Assembly (NCBI GenBank): GCA_016784945.1
Contig: JADHTP010000050.1
Span: forward strand, 1 to 14,764
Length of the DNA stretch: 14,764 nt
Source: Deltaproteobacteria bacterium
GTDB taxonomy: Bacteria; Myxococcota_A; UBA9042; DTJE01
Direction: 5' to 3'
Shown piece by piece: positions 1-6,544 of the stretch (within the stretch, counting starts at the first letter, position 1; each line of letters begins with the position of its first letter). A program made the position numbers and the translations under genes. The notes below the pieces were generated by a model. The model was not told the DNA's origin. It searched no databases and saw only the letters and a list, made by a program, of their open reading frames with translations.

Positions 1-822
1 GTTGTCCGCACCGTCGCCATCACCCTTGAGTAGCATGTCTGACTTACAGATGGCGTAGGTCTCGGCGTTGATCTCCTGGCCGTAGAGATGGGTGGCGACC
101 TGCTTGCCGTGATCGACGGCAAGTTCCTGCAGTGTGTCCTCGGCAACGGTCAGCATGCCGCCGGTGCCGCAGGCGCAATCGTAGAGCAGGTAGGTGCCTG
201 ACTCGATCTGGTCTGCGATGGGCAGGAACATGAGCTTGGTCATCAGCCGCACCGCGTCGCGCGGGGTCCAGTGCTCCCCCGCCTCCTCGTTGTTCTCTTC
301 GTTGAACTTGCGAACCAGCTCCTCGAAAATTGAACCCATACCGTGGTTGTCGATGCCCTTCGGGCCAAGATCGATATCCGGAGAGGTCAGCTTCTCGATC
401 AGCGTGCCCAGGGCATCTGCTTTGGACAGGCGCGGGATCTGATTCCTGAACTCGAAGTTCTCTAAGATATCCTGGACGTTTGGAGAGAAGCCATCCAGGT
501 AGGCCTCGAAGTCGGCCTTGAGCTGCTGCTGACTGGCCCGTGACTTGAGGTCTCGCATGGTGAACTTCGACGTGTTGTAGAACGCCTCGCCGGCGGCCGC
601 ACGAAGAGCCTGGTCCTGCTCGACCACGCCGGCTTTATCGAGTGACGCCTTCATGTCGATGACCGCCTGCTTGTTTTCTTCCAGAACGGAGTCCAGGCGC
701 CGCAAAACGGTCATTGGCAGGATCACGTCGCGGTACTTCCCGCGGACGTAGAGGTCGCGGAGGACATCGTCAGCGATACCCCAGATGTAATTGGTGATCC
801 AGCTGAGTTGCGACTGTTCCAT
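1..822 (-). CDS. hsdM: Type I restriction-modification system, DNA methyltransferase subunit HsdM (5' part, cut by window edge)
   Basis: This frame is open from an ATG at 822 to the window edge (274 codons, no stop), so the gene is partial. HsdM uses S-adenosylmethionine to methylate adenine within the HsdM2S(R2) complex. Residues 1-160 match the helical HsdM N-terminal domain, with the family-typical stretches WITNYIWGIADDVLRD and RGKYRDVILPMTVLRRLD. GEHWTPRDAVRLM at 182-194 precedes the SAM-binding motif I (DCACGTGGML, 215-224), and GQEINAETYAICKSDMLLKG at 248-267 follows. The catalytic NPPF/Y motif would lie beyond the edge; HsdM proteins usually have about 480-520 residues. A GGAG Shine-Dalgarno (828-831) sits 5 nt upstream of the ATG. 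hsdS and hsdR are expected outside the window. GC is clearly below that of the rest of the window, which suggests horizontal acquisition. The identification is secure. Confidence 0.95.
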   Translation of the reverse strand, partial: MEQSQLSWITNYIWGIADDVLRDLYVRGKYRDVILPMTVLRRLDSVLEENKQAVIDMKASLDKAGVVEQDQALRAAAGEAFYNTSKFTMRDLKSRASQQQLKADFEAYLDGFSPNVQDILENFEFRNQIPRLSKADALGTLIEKLTSPDIDLGPKGIDNHGMGSIFEELVRKFNEENNEEAGEHWTPRDAVRLMTKLMFLPIADQIESGTYLLYDCACGTGGMLTVAEDTLQELAVDHGKQVATHLYGQEINAETYAICKSDMLLKGDGDGADN

Positions 823-904
823 TGTGGCTCCATGTCGATCAGAAACGGCGGTTCACCTATTTCAGATGACCACATTCGACGACTCTTCGCACCGCGTTTC
901 CGAA

Positions 905-988
905 CTGTTTCAACATTGCAGAATGTATCACGGGCAGTTGGTACTATCACTCATCCTGCAGGGCAAACGCATCAAAATGTTGAAACAG
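905..988. repeat. Inverted repeat A, 13-bp perfect arms, 58-nt gap
   Basis: CTGTTTCAACATT at 905-917 is the exact reverse complement of AATGTTGAAACAG at 976-988. The arms are separated by 58 nt. The right arm lies beyond the left arm of inverted repeat B, so the two pairs interleave instead of nesting. Pairing does not extend past the 13 bp on either side. Confidence 0.85.
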
Positions 989-1046
989 AAGCTACGCACG
1001 ACCGATAGACAACGTGAACGATCACGAATTAGATGCGTTTGCCCTG
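959..1046. repeat. Inverted repeat B, 15-bp perfect arms, 58-nt gap
   Basis: CAGGGCAAACGCATC at 959-973 is the exact reverse complement of GATGCGTTTGCCCTG at 1032-1046, again across exactly 58 nt. Allowing one G-T pair extends it to 17 bp (957-973 with 1032-1048). Only 2 nt (974-975) separate its left arm from the right arm of repeat A. In RNA the order A-left, B-left, A-right, B-right would give an H-type pseudoknot; in DNA it could be a set of protein-binding or recombination sites. Confidence 0.85.
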
Positions 1047-1064
1047 TAATAAGGACACTCCACC

Positions 1065-1121
1065 ATGGACATGAACGCGTTGAAAGTTCCTGCGCGCCGC
1101 ATAGCACCAAACCCGGAGTAG
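1065..1121 (+). CDS. Possible 18-residue leader ORF upstream of the sigma gene
   Basis: An ATG at 1065 opens 18 codons ending in TAG at 1119-1121, and an AAGGA at 1051-1055 sits 9 nt upstream as a candidate ribosome binding site. The deduced peptide is short and basic (MDMNALKVPARRIAPNPE) and not recognised. It begins 18 nt downstream of the right arm of inverted repeat B. It could be chance; the main support is the ribosome binding site and the position in an otherwise empty leader. Confidence 0.15.
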   Translation: MDMNALKVPARRIAPNPE

Positions 1122-1167
1122 AATAGACCCCGGTTCCGGACGTCAAAGACCCTGGAGCAGGTGTTGC

Positions 1168-1758
1168 GTGGACGGACTTGAACGCGATCTGGTGCTGGCC
1201 GCCAAGTCCGGGGACCGGAGTGCCTTCAAGACGCTCGCCGAGACCTACTATCCACGCCTGTTCCGGATGCTGCTGTCGATGACGCGGGACGAGGACGTGG
1301 CCATGGACCTGACACAGGACACTTTCGTGAAGGCGATCCAGGCCATCGAGGGTTTCCAGATGTCGTCGTCGTTCTACACCTGGCTGTTCCGGATCGGTCG
1401 CAACACCGCCCTGGATCGGTTCCGGCGCAACAAGACCGCGGGCATCCACCACGAGTACAAAGACCAGCTGGCCCACGGGGGTGAAGGAACGGTTGATTTC
1501 CCCGTGTCGCCATCCTACTCCGGGGACCCCCTGAAACAGGTCGCCTCCCGGGAGGCCCTGGGAAAGGTGAGACAGGCCCTTGATGAACTGAAACCCGACC
1601 ACCGGGAGATCATCCTCCTGCGGGAAGTGGAAGAGCTGACCTACGAGGAAATCGCCGAGGTGGTCGGAATCAAGGTGGGAACGGTGATGTCCCGCCTGTT
1701 TGCCGCCCGCAGGAACCTGCGGGAAGTGCTTCGTGAGCGCCACGGAATGAGCGCCTGA
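1168..1758 (+). CDS. ECF-family RNA polymerase sigma factor (RpoE/SigW-like)
   Basis: This 196-residue protein is the usual size for a group 4 (ECF) sigma factor, which directs RNA polymerase to a small regulon, typically for envelope stress. Region 2 spans about 22-92 and includes the core-binding DLTQDTFVKA (47-56) and the -10-reading helix FYTWLFRIGRNTALDRFRR (69-87). Region 4 spans about 132-187, with the helix-turn-helix TYEEIAEVVGIKVGTVMSRL (158-177) and a following basic helix. A linker of about 40 residues joins them and regions 1.1 and 3 are absent, as expected for ECFs. The start is a GTG; AGGTG (1159-1163) and GGAG (1154-1157) lie upstream, and the resulting N-terminus (DGLERDLVLAAKSGDRSAF) fits the family. 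The next gene begins 20 nt downstream and is its likely cognate regulator. The family is secure; the regulon is unknown. Confidence 0.93.
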   Translation: MDGLERDLVLAAKSGDRSAFKTLAETYYPRLFRMLLSMTRDEDVAMDLTQDTFVKAIQAIEGFQMSSSFYTWLFRIGRNTALDRFRRNKTAGIHHEYKDQLAHGGEGTVDFPVSPSYSGDPLKQVASREALGKVRQALDELKPDHREIILLREVEELTYEEIAEVVGIKVGTVMSRLFAARRNLREVLRERHGMSA

Positions 1759-1778
1759 ACGGAACGGGAGACAGTCCC

Positions 1779-2231
1779 ATGTTCGAAAAGCAACGGTTGA
1801 AACGGGCCATGAAGGCGGCAGACGGGGAGGCCCCGGTGAAGGGCGCCGACCGGGCCGAGGTCGAACGGGTGAAGGCCATGTCGGACCTTGTGAAGACGGC
1901 GGCCCGGGCCGACCTCCAGGAAGTGCCGCCATTTGATGCCATGTGGAGCGGCGTGGAGCGGCAACTGAACCAGGCGAGGCCGCCCCTGGCCGAGGAAGGG
2001 GAAGGGTGGTGGCAGACCCTGCTGGGGCGCAACCCTATCGGGGTCCTGGCGCCCGCCGGCGCCATGCTGCTGGCCATGGTGCTGGGCGCCCTGTGGTTCC
2101 TCCAGCACCCCGTGGCCAGCAACCAGTGCTTCGTGGATTCCTATGACGTGGAGTCGGGCGCGGTCCTCATCGACCAGGACTTTGATGATCCCCAGCGACC
2201 CACGGTGATATGGTACGTGGAGGAGGGCTGA
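1779..2231 (+). CDS. Single-pass membrane protein, probable anti-sigma factor without a zinc-finger motif
   Basis: The protein has 150 residues: a charged cytoplasmic N-terminal part (1-84), one transmembrane segment at about 87-108 (IGVLAPAGAMLLAMVLGALWF) and a short outer tail (109-150) ending PTVIWYVEEG. Its place directly after an ECF sigma gene, with a GGGAG site at 1766-1770, and this topology suggest that it sequesters the sigma factor at the inner membrane. The stretch VPPFDAMWSGVERQL (49-63) resembles the segment preceding the membrane helix in such regulators. The HxxxCxxC zinc motif of many anti-sigma factors is absent; the only cysteine (117) is on the outer side. The function is inferred from context and topology. 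Confidence 0.6.
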   Translation: MFEKQRLKRAMKAADGEAPVKGADRAEVERVKAMSDLVKTAARADLQEVPPFDAMWSGVERQLNQARPPLAEEGEGWWQTLLGRNPIGVLAPAGAMLLAMVLGALWFLQHPVASNQCFVDSYDVESGAVLIDQDFDDPQRPTVIWYVEEG

Positions 2232-2232
2232 G

Positions 2233-2712
2233 ATGCGTTGTTTCGCGACAGGAGCTTCGAACGCACGATGGTTCCTTCCGTCACTGGCGGCCTTCGGGCT
2301 GCTCCTGTTCCTGGCCGCACCCGTCCAGGCCGATCCCAAGGCCTCACTCAACATCGTGGTGATCCACGCAAAGAAGGGGCCCCCGTTCCTTCACCCGGAC
2401 CTGAAACCCCTGTGGGCCACCCTCAAGAAGACCTTCGGTGACAAGTTCGGCTACTACAACAAGCTCCAGGACACGGTTCGGCAGGTGGCGAAACTCGGAA
2501 AGACCAGCATCAAGATGCCCGACGGCGAACGTTTTGCCGCCATCTACAAGGGGATCACGCCCAACAAGGGCCTCCTGCGTATCGCCCTGGAATACGGCGA
2601 TTTCAGAACCAAGGTCCGTATCCACGACGGCGGCCTGTTCTTCCAGGCCGGCCGCAAGCACGACGGCGGCGTCCTGGTGGTGGCCATCCAGGCCCGGTTG
2701 CTGGAGGAGTAG
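2233..2712 (+). CDS. Secreted protein of unknown function in the ECF sigma operon
   Basis: The protein has 159 residues and starts 1 nt after the anti-sigma stop codon, with GGAGG (2222-2226) 6 nt upstream, so it is co-translated with it. Residues 1-33 form a signal peptide: basic start, hydrophobic core PSLAAFGLLLFLAA and a likely cleavage site at VQA/DP. The mature part of about 126 residues has no cysteines or recognisable catalytic motif. It is rich in basic residues and beta-prone stretches (LRIALEYGDFRTKVRIHDGG at 115-134). It may be an effector or sensor partner of the sigma/anti-sigma pair, but I do not recognise the family. Confidence 0.75.
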   Translation: MRCFATGASNARWFLPSLAAFGLLLFLAAPVQADPKASLNIVVIHAKKGPPFLHPDLKPLWATLKKTFGDKFGYYNKLQDTVRQVAKLGKTSIKMPDGERFAAIYKGITPNKGLLRIALEYGDFRTKVRIHDGGLFFQAGRKHDGGVLVVAIQARLLEE

Positions 2713-2740
2713 GAGGGGGCGCCAGGGACGTCCGAACCCG

Positions 2741-2768
2741 TTGACATATGGGACTCTTCTGGTAGAGT
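2741..2768 (+). promoter_or_regulatory. Sigma-70-type promoter for pgk-tpiA-secG
   Basis: A consensus -35 TTGACA (2741-2746) is followed after 16 nt by TAGAGT (2763-2768), which matches TATAAT at four of six positions. It lies between the end of the sigma operon and the pgk start. Transcription would start near 2775, giving a leader of about 36 nt that contains the AGAGG ribosome binding site at 2798-2802. It makes the glycolytic genes independent of the upstream sigma operon. Confidence 0.75.
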
Positions 2769-2810
2769 GCGCCGGCCGGGAAATAGCAGGTCCCAGCAGA
2801 GGTTCGAGCC

Positions 2811-4013
2811 GTGAAGGTCACCAAGGGAATCCGGACACTCGATGACCTCCCCCTGGAAGGTCGCCGCGTGTTCATGCGGGTGGATTTCAACTGCCCGCTT
2901 ACACCCGAAGGCCGGGTCGACGACGACACCCGGATCCAGGCCGCCCTGCCCAGCATCCGGTTCGCCGTGGAAAACGGCGCGCGCCTGGTCCTGGCGTCCC
3001 ATCTCGGCCGCCCCAAGGGCAAGCGGGTGCCCGAACTGTCCATGCAACCCATCGGAGAACGGCTCGCCGAGATCCTGAACAAGGAAGTCTTCCTGCCCGA
3101 GGACTGCGTGGGGGACGGGCCCCGCAAGGTCATCATGGAGCGCGTGGAAGGCGAAGTGGTCCTCCTGGAGAACCTCCGCTGGGCGCCGGAAGAACAGAAG
3201 AACGACGAGGTGTTCGCCCAGCGTCTGGCCAACCTCGCTGACGTGTACGTGAACGACGCCTTCGGCGCGGCCCACCGGGCTCATGCATCGGTGGCCGCCA
3301 TCGCCAAGAACTTCGGCCACAAGGGCGCCGGTCTGCTGATGCTCAAGGAGCTGTCGTTCCTGGGCAAGCTCACCGGATCCCCGGAACACCCCTACGTGGT
3401 GGTGGTGGGCGGGGCCAAGGTGTCAGACAAGCTGGGCGTGCTGACCAACCTCCTGGGCAAGGTGGACGCCATCCTGATCGGCGGCGCCATGGCCAATACC
3501 TTCCTCGCGGCCCAGGGCCACAATGTGGGCAAGTCCCGCATCGAGGCCGACAAGCTCGACGTGGCCAAGAACCTCCTGTCCAAGGCAAGGTCCCGTAACG
3601 TGGACATCCTGCTTCCCTCGGACGTGGTGACAGCCACGGCCATGGAAGACGAAGCCGTCACCGACACCGTGGGAATCGACAACGTGCCGGCCGGCTCCAT
3701 GATCCTGGACATCGGATCGGAGACGTGCGCCCGCTATGCCGCCCGACTGGCGCCGGCCAAGACCGTGTTCTGGAACGGACCCATGGGCGTTTTTGAAAAG
3801 GCCCCGTTCCTGTTCGGTACCGAGGCCGTCGGCAAAGCCATCGCACACTCCAGCGCCACCAGCGTCGTGGGCGGGGGGGACACGGTGGCAGCCACAGGCA
3901 AGCTGGGCCTGAGACCCTTCTTTTCCCACGTGTCCACCGGCGGCGGCGCCTCCCTCGAGTTCCTGGAGGGACGTGAACTGCCCGGCGTGGAAGCCCTGCG
4001 GGACGAGGATTGA
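2811..4013 (+). CDS. pgk: Phosphoglycerate kinase
   Basis: This 400-residue protein has the usual bacterial length. It transfers the acyl phosphate of 1,3-bisphosphoglycerate to ADP in cytoplasmic glycolysis. Visible hallmarks are the N-terminal signature FMRVDFNCPL (21-30), the substrate-binding basic motif SHLGRPKG (63-70), NLRWAPEEQKND (121-132), the hinge-region WNGPMGVFE (321-329) and the nucleotide-phosphate-binding GGGDT (354-358) with STGGGA (375-380). The start is a GTG with AGAGG 8 nt upstream; the reading VKVTKGIRTLDDLPLEGRRVF aligns with the family N-terminus. tpiA begins 2 nt after its stop codon. No gap gene lies beside it; the region upstream is the sigma operon. Confidence 0.98.
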   Translation: MKVTKGIRTLDDLPLEGRRVFMRVDFNCPLTPEGRVDDDTRIQAALPSIRFAVENGARLVLASHLGRPKGKRVPELSMQPIGERLAEILNKEVFLPEDCVGDGPRKVIMERVEGEVVLLENLRWAPEEQKNDEVFAQRLANLADVYVNDAFGAAHRAHASVAAIAKNFGHKGAGLLMLKELSFLGKLTGSPEHPYVVVVGGAKVSDKLGVLTNLLGKVDAILIGGAMANTFLAAQGHNVGKSRIEADKLDVAKNLLSKARSRNVDILLPSDVVTATAMEDEAVTDTVGIDNVPAGSMILDIGSETCARYAARLAPAKTVFWNGPMGVFEKAPFLFGTEAVGKAIAHSSATSVVGGGDTVAATGKLGLRPFFSHVSTGGGASLEFLEGRELPGVEALRDED

Positions 4014-4015
4014 GA

Positions 4016-4774
4016 GTGGATTCGAGACGACCCCTCATGGCCGGCAACTGGAAGATGCACCTGGATGCCGCCTCGGCGGCCGCCCTGGCCCGTGAAGTGG
4101 CCAACAGGGTTTCCCGGGCCCACCACTGCGACGTGGCCGTGATGCCCGCCCACCCGCTGCTGCCCGCCGTGGCCCGGGTGCTGGACGGATCCTCCGTGGG
4201 TTATGGGAGCCAGGACATCAGCGCCGAAGAGGAAGGGGCATTCACCGGGGAAGTCAGCGCCCGCATGCTGCTGAGCCTGGGATGCACCTACACCCTGGTG
4301 GGCCACTCGGAACGCCGGGAGAACCACCTGGAGACGGACAGCCTGGTGCACCTCAAGACCGCCAGGGCCCTGCAGGCCGGCCTGATCCCCGTGGTCTGCG
4401 TGGGTGAAAAGCTGGCGGAGCGCGAGGCCGGACAGACGCTGCACCGGGTCGAAACCCAGGTGACCACCGCCCTCAAGGACCTGGGCGACGGCATCTCCCG
4501 GGTGGTGCTGGCCTACGAGCCGGTCTGGGCCATCGGGACGGGTTTGACGGCCACACCGGCCCAGGCCGAAGAAGTGCACGAGTTCATCCGCTCCGTCGTG
4601 GGCTCCCTCTACGGGGCCGCGGTGGCTGACGGAATGCGGATACTGTATGGTGGCAGCGTGAAGCCGGACAACGCCGCGACCCTCATGGCCGAAAAGGACG
4701 TGGACGGGGCGCTCGTGGGTGGCGCCAGCCTCACGGCCGAATCCTTCGCCGGCATCGTGAACTACGGAGACTGA
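4016..4774 (+). CDS. tpiA: Triosephosphate isomerase
   Basis: The enzyme interconverts dihydroxyacetone phosphate and glyceraldehyde 3-phosphate. From the GTG at 4016 it has 252 residues. Catalytic residues are visible as Asn11 and Lys13 (AGNWKMH), His97 (VGHSERR) and Glu168 (YEPVWAIGTG), with the phosphate-binding YGGSVKPDN at 211-219. A TTG at 4010 is also in frame, but it would sit 1 nt from the GAGG ribosome binding site at 4005-4008, while the GTG lies 7 nt from it and gives the standard short N-terminus before RPLMAGNWK. I therefore choose 4016. The gene is coupled to pgk (2-nt gap) and followed after 3 nt by secG. Confidence 0.97.
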   Translation: MDSRRPLMAGNWKMHLDAASAAALAREVANRVSRAHHCDVAVMPAHPLLPAVARVLDGSSVGYGSQDISAEEEGAFTGEVSARMLLSLGCTYTLVGHSERRENHLETDSLVHLKTARALQAGLIPVVCVGEKLAEREAGQTLHRVETQVTTALKDLGDGISRVVLAYEPVWAIGTGLTATPAQAEEVHEFIRSVVGSLYGAAVADGMRILYGGSVKPDNAATLMAEKDVDGALVGGASLTAESFAGIVNYGD

Positions 4775-4777
4775 GAA

Positions 4778-5080
4778 ATGGATGTTTTCTACGGACTGAT
4801 GATTACCTTCCACATCATGGTGTCGGTGCTTCTCATCGTCACCGTGCTGCTTCAACCGGGCAAGGGCGGCGGGGGCCTGGGCGCTGCCTTCGGAGGCGGG
4901 GCATCCAGTTCCGTGTTCGGCGGACGGGGTGCCACCACGTTCTTGAGCAAAACCACCGGGGTGCTCGCGGCCATGTTCTTCGTCCTGTCCATCGCCATCG
5001 CCATGACCGGCTCTGAACGCTCCATCACCGACGAGACACCGGAAACCGTTCCCGTGTCCGCCCCCGCCGAAACCGAATAG
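4778..5080 (+). CDS. secG: Preprotein translocase subunit SecG
   Basis: The product has 100 residues with the typical SecG plan: transmembrane helix 1 at about 4-26, a Gly-rich cytoplasmic loop carrying LLQPGKGGGGLGAAFGGG (24-41) and FGGRGATTFLSK (47-58), helix 2 at about 58-77, and an acidic, Thr/Pro-rich tail. SecG is the accessory third subunit of the SecYEG channel. The order pgk-tpiA-secG is common in bacteria. The gene ends 7 nt from the stop of a convergent gene, and no Rho-independent terminator is visible between them. Confidence 0.95.
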   Translation: MDVFYGLMITFHIMVSVLLIVTVLLQPGKGGGGLGAAFGGGASSSVFGGRGATTFLSKTTGVLAAMFFVLSIAIAMTGSERSITDETPETVPVSAPAETE

Positions 5081-5087
5081 AAACGAA

Positions 5088-5735
5088 TCAAGCCAGTCGC
5101 AGGGCCACGAGCCAGAGCATGAAAGGGATGGCTGCGAGGCCCAGGTACCTTGCAAAGGACATCCACTGGACCCGGCCTTCGCGGGTGGTGGCGCGCCAGA
5201 CCCCGAGGGCCACGACCCCCACCCACGCAAAGAAGAGGATCACGGCCGCTGCCGACAGCCACGGGTTCGGGGTCATGTCCCGTTCAAGCAGCTCCATGTG
5301 ACGGTCCACCGGAAGCACGGGTTCGCCGTCGGGGCCCTTCTCCATGGCCACGATCCGGGCGATTCCCCCGTTGGCGGACCCCAGCATGTCCTTGTTGGCG
5401 GTCCAGAGCCAGCGCGTGGACAGGATGGCGCCGCGCACTTCCCGGAAGCAGCGCAGGGCCATCTCGTCGTCGCCCCGGCGCTCCAGGTCCCAGCATAGTT
5501 TCATGAGGCCGTCCCGGGCCGCGTTGTGGGCGCCGATCCGGGGGCAGTACCACCGCGACGCCCGCCCGTAGTAATCGATGGCCGTGCCGTGGAGGCCTGC
5601 CTCGCGGCTCTGTTCGGCCACTGACAGGTCCGCGTATCCGGACCACAGGACACGGAACACGACCGCGGCCAGGACCACGAAGGCGGGGATCAGGGACCAG
5701 CGGAAACGGTAGACGAAACGGAGGATCCGGTCCAT
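5088..5735 (-). CDS. Membrane protein with a TPR-like soluble domain, linked to the ABC transporter
   Basis: The product has 215 residues. The ATG at 5735 overlaps the permease stop codon by 1 nt (TGATG); a longer frame to 5834 would lie inside the permease gene and is not needed. Visible parts are one transmembrane helix near the N-terminus (about 14-32, LIPAFVVLAAVVFRVLW), a helical outer region with repeat-like segments (AIDYYGRASRW, MALRCFREVRGAILSTRW), and two C-terminal helices (about 158-180 and 194-214). As last gene of the operon it probably works with the adjacent ABC-2 exporter, as accessory subunit or assembly factor. I recognise no named family. Confidence 0.75.
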   Translation of the reverse strand: MDRILRFVYRFRWSLIPAFVVLAAVVFRVLWSGYADLSVAEQSREAGLHGTAIDYYGRASRWYCPRIGAHNAARDGLMKLCWDLERRGDDEMALRCFREVRGAILSTRWLWTANKDMLGSANGGIARIVAMEKGPDGEPVLPVDRHMELLERDMTPNPWLSAAAVILFFAWVGVVALGVWRATTREGRVQWMSFARYLGLAAIPFMLWLVALRLA

Positions 5736-6544
5736 CACACGAAATCCCTCCTGCGGAAGATCAGCATGGCCAGTGCCAGGAAACACAGACAGTATCCCGC
5801 ACAATACAGGCCGGCGCCACCCACGTAGTCCCACCCCACGGGCACGCCCACGATGATTTCCTTGCCGATGTTGAACACCGAGAGATCCGGGAAGACGTCC
5901 ACGGTGAAGGACGCGATGGTCTGGACCACAGGATTCTGGACGATAAGGCCCTTCTTGGCGGTGAGCAGTTCATCCAGGATGATCACCGAGCGTCCCACCA
6001 GGAACACGCCGAAAGTGAAAACGCCGGACAGGACCGGCGAGGCAAAGGACGAAAAGAACAGGGCCACCGACGTGATGAGGGCCGCCTCCATCCACACCAG
6101 GGCCAGGGCCTTGAACATGTCCGGCTGGAGGTCGATGCCACGGGACCACAGTGAAAGCACCCAGGCCAGCCCCATGAGCAGCAGGGCCACCGCCAGCACC
6201 AGGAGCAGCCCGCCGAACTTGCCGGCCACCACCTCGGACCGGCGAACCGGCTTGGGCAGGATCAGGTAGAAGGTCTTCCGGTCCACCTCCTTGAAGATCA
6301 GGATCACCCCCATCACGATGGCGATAACCACCTCGAGGAGGGCGATGGAAAACAGGCCGAAGTCCACCAGGACCCGGCTCGCCTGGTCGGAAATGGCCAG
6401 TCGCGACAGGGCGATGGACGACACCACGAGTCCCACGGAGGCGATGCCCAGGCCCACGAAGGCCCGGTTCCGGTAGGCCTCGATGAAGGTGTTGCGCATG
6501 ATGGCGTACATGCGGCCCAGGGAAGCGGTCACGGGATTCTTCAT
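5735..6544 (-). CDS. ABC-2 type transporter permease
   Basis: The product has 269 residues with about six hydrophobic segments (about 28-46, 62-84, 110-132, 146-166, 172-190, 242-263). Between the second and third lies EVDRKTFYLILPKPVRRSE (86-104), the cytoplasmic coupling segment typical of ABC-2 permeases of the NosY/GldF-like type, where an acidic residue and a Pro-containing stretch contact the ATPase. Its ATG overlaps the ATPase stop codon by 4 nt (ATGA), so the two are translationally coupled and form one transporter, probably as a 2+2 complex. The substrate cannot be deduced from the permease. Neighbouring sugar-nucleotide enzymes hint at a glycan or glycolipid, which is inference. Confidence 0.88.
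   Translation of the reverse strand: MKNPVTASLGRMYAIMRNTFIEAYRNRAFVGLGIASVGLVVSSIALSRLAISDQASRVLVDFGLFSIALLEVVIAIVMGVILIFKEVDRKTFYLILPKPVRRSEVVAGKFGGLLLVLAVALLLMGLAWVLSLWSRGIDLQPDMFKALALVWMEAALITSVALFFSSFASPVLSGVFTFGVFLVGRSVIILDELLTAKKGLIVQNPVVQTIASFTVDVFPDLSVFNIGKEIIVGVPVGWDYVGGAGLYCAGYCLCFLALAMLIFRRRDFV

Larger units (their letters stand above)
823..1167. other. Gene-poor spacer between hsdM and the ECF sigma gene
   Basis: This 345-nt stretch separates the divergently oriented hsdM and sigma factor genes. Bases 841-1080 are about 48% GC by hand count, far below the plus-strand genes to the right, so the edge of the acquired restriction-modification segment probably lies here. Short open frames in it have no family resemblance. 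It contains two interleaved perfect inverted repeats (905-988 and 959-1046, described separately). No convincing promoter pair could be assigned for hsdM. A TAGAAT (1119-1124) could serve as a -10 element for the sigma gene, but no good -35 element is seen 16-18 nt upstream. Confidence 0.6.

Noticed and set aside
905..988. Integron attC site
   Set aside because: TTTCAAC/GTTGAAA is near the core-site consensus but fails at the outer positions; there is no L''/L' pair with an extrahelical base, and no integrase or cassette genes are present.
791..1126. Plus-strand 111-codon frame in the spacer
   Set aside because: It crosses the hsdM start and both inverted repeats, has no ribosome binding site and no recognisable similarity.
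928..1932. Long minus-strand open frame opposite the sigma factor
   Set aside because: Pro/Gly/Arg-rich low-complexity protein caused by GC-rich antisense codons; the plus-strand ECF sigma factor is unambiguous.
4010..4015. TTG start for tpiA at 4010
   Set aside because: Only 1 nt from the ribosome binding site GAGG; the GTG at 4016 has 7-nt spacing and the family N-terminus.
3734..5230. 498-codon minus-strand open frame opposite pgk, tpiA and secG
   Set aside because: No family resemblance, Gly/His-rich, lies opposite three well-supported genes.
5736..5834. 33-residue N-terminal extension of the last operon gene
   Set aside because: It overlaps the permease coding end; the ATG at 5735 gives a normal 1-nt overlap and a proper membrane-anchor start.
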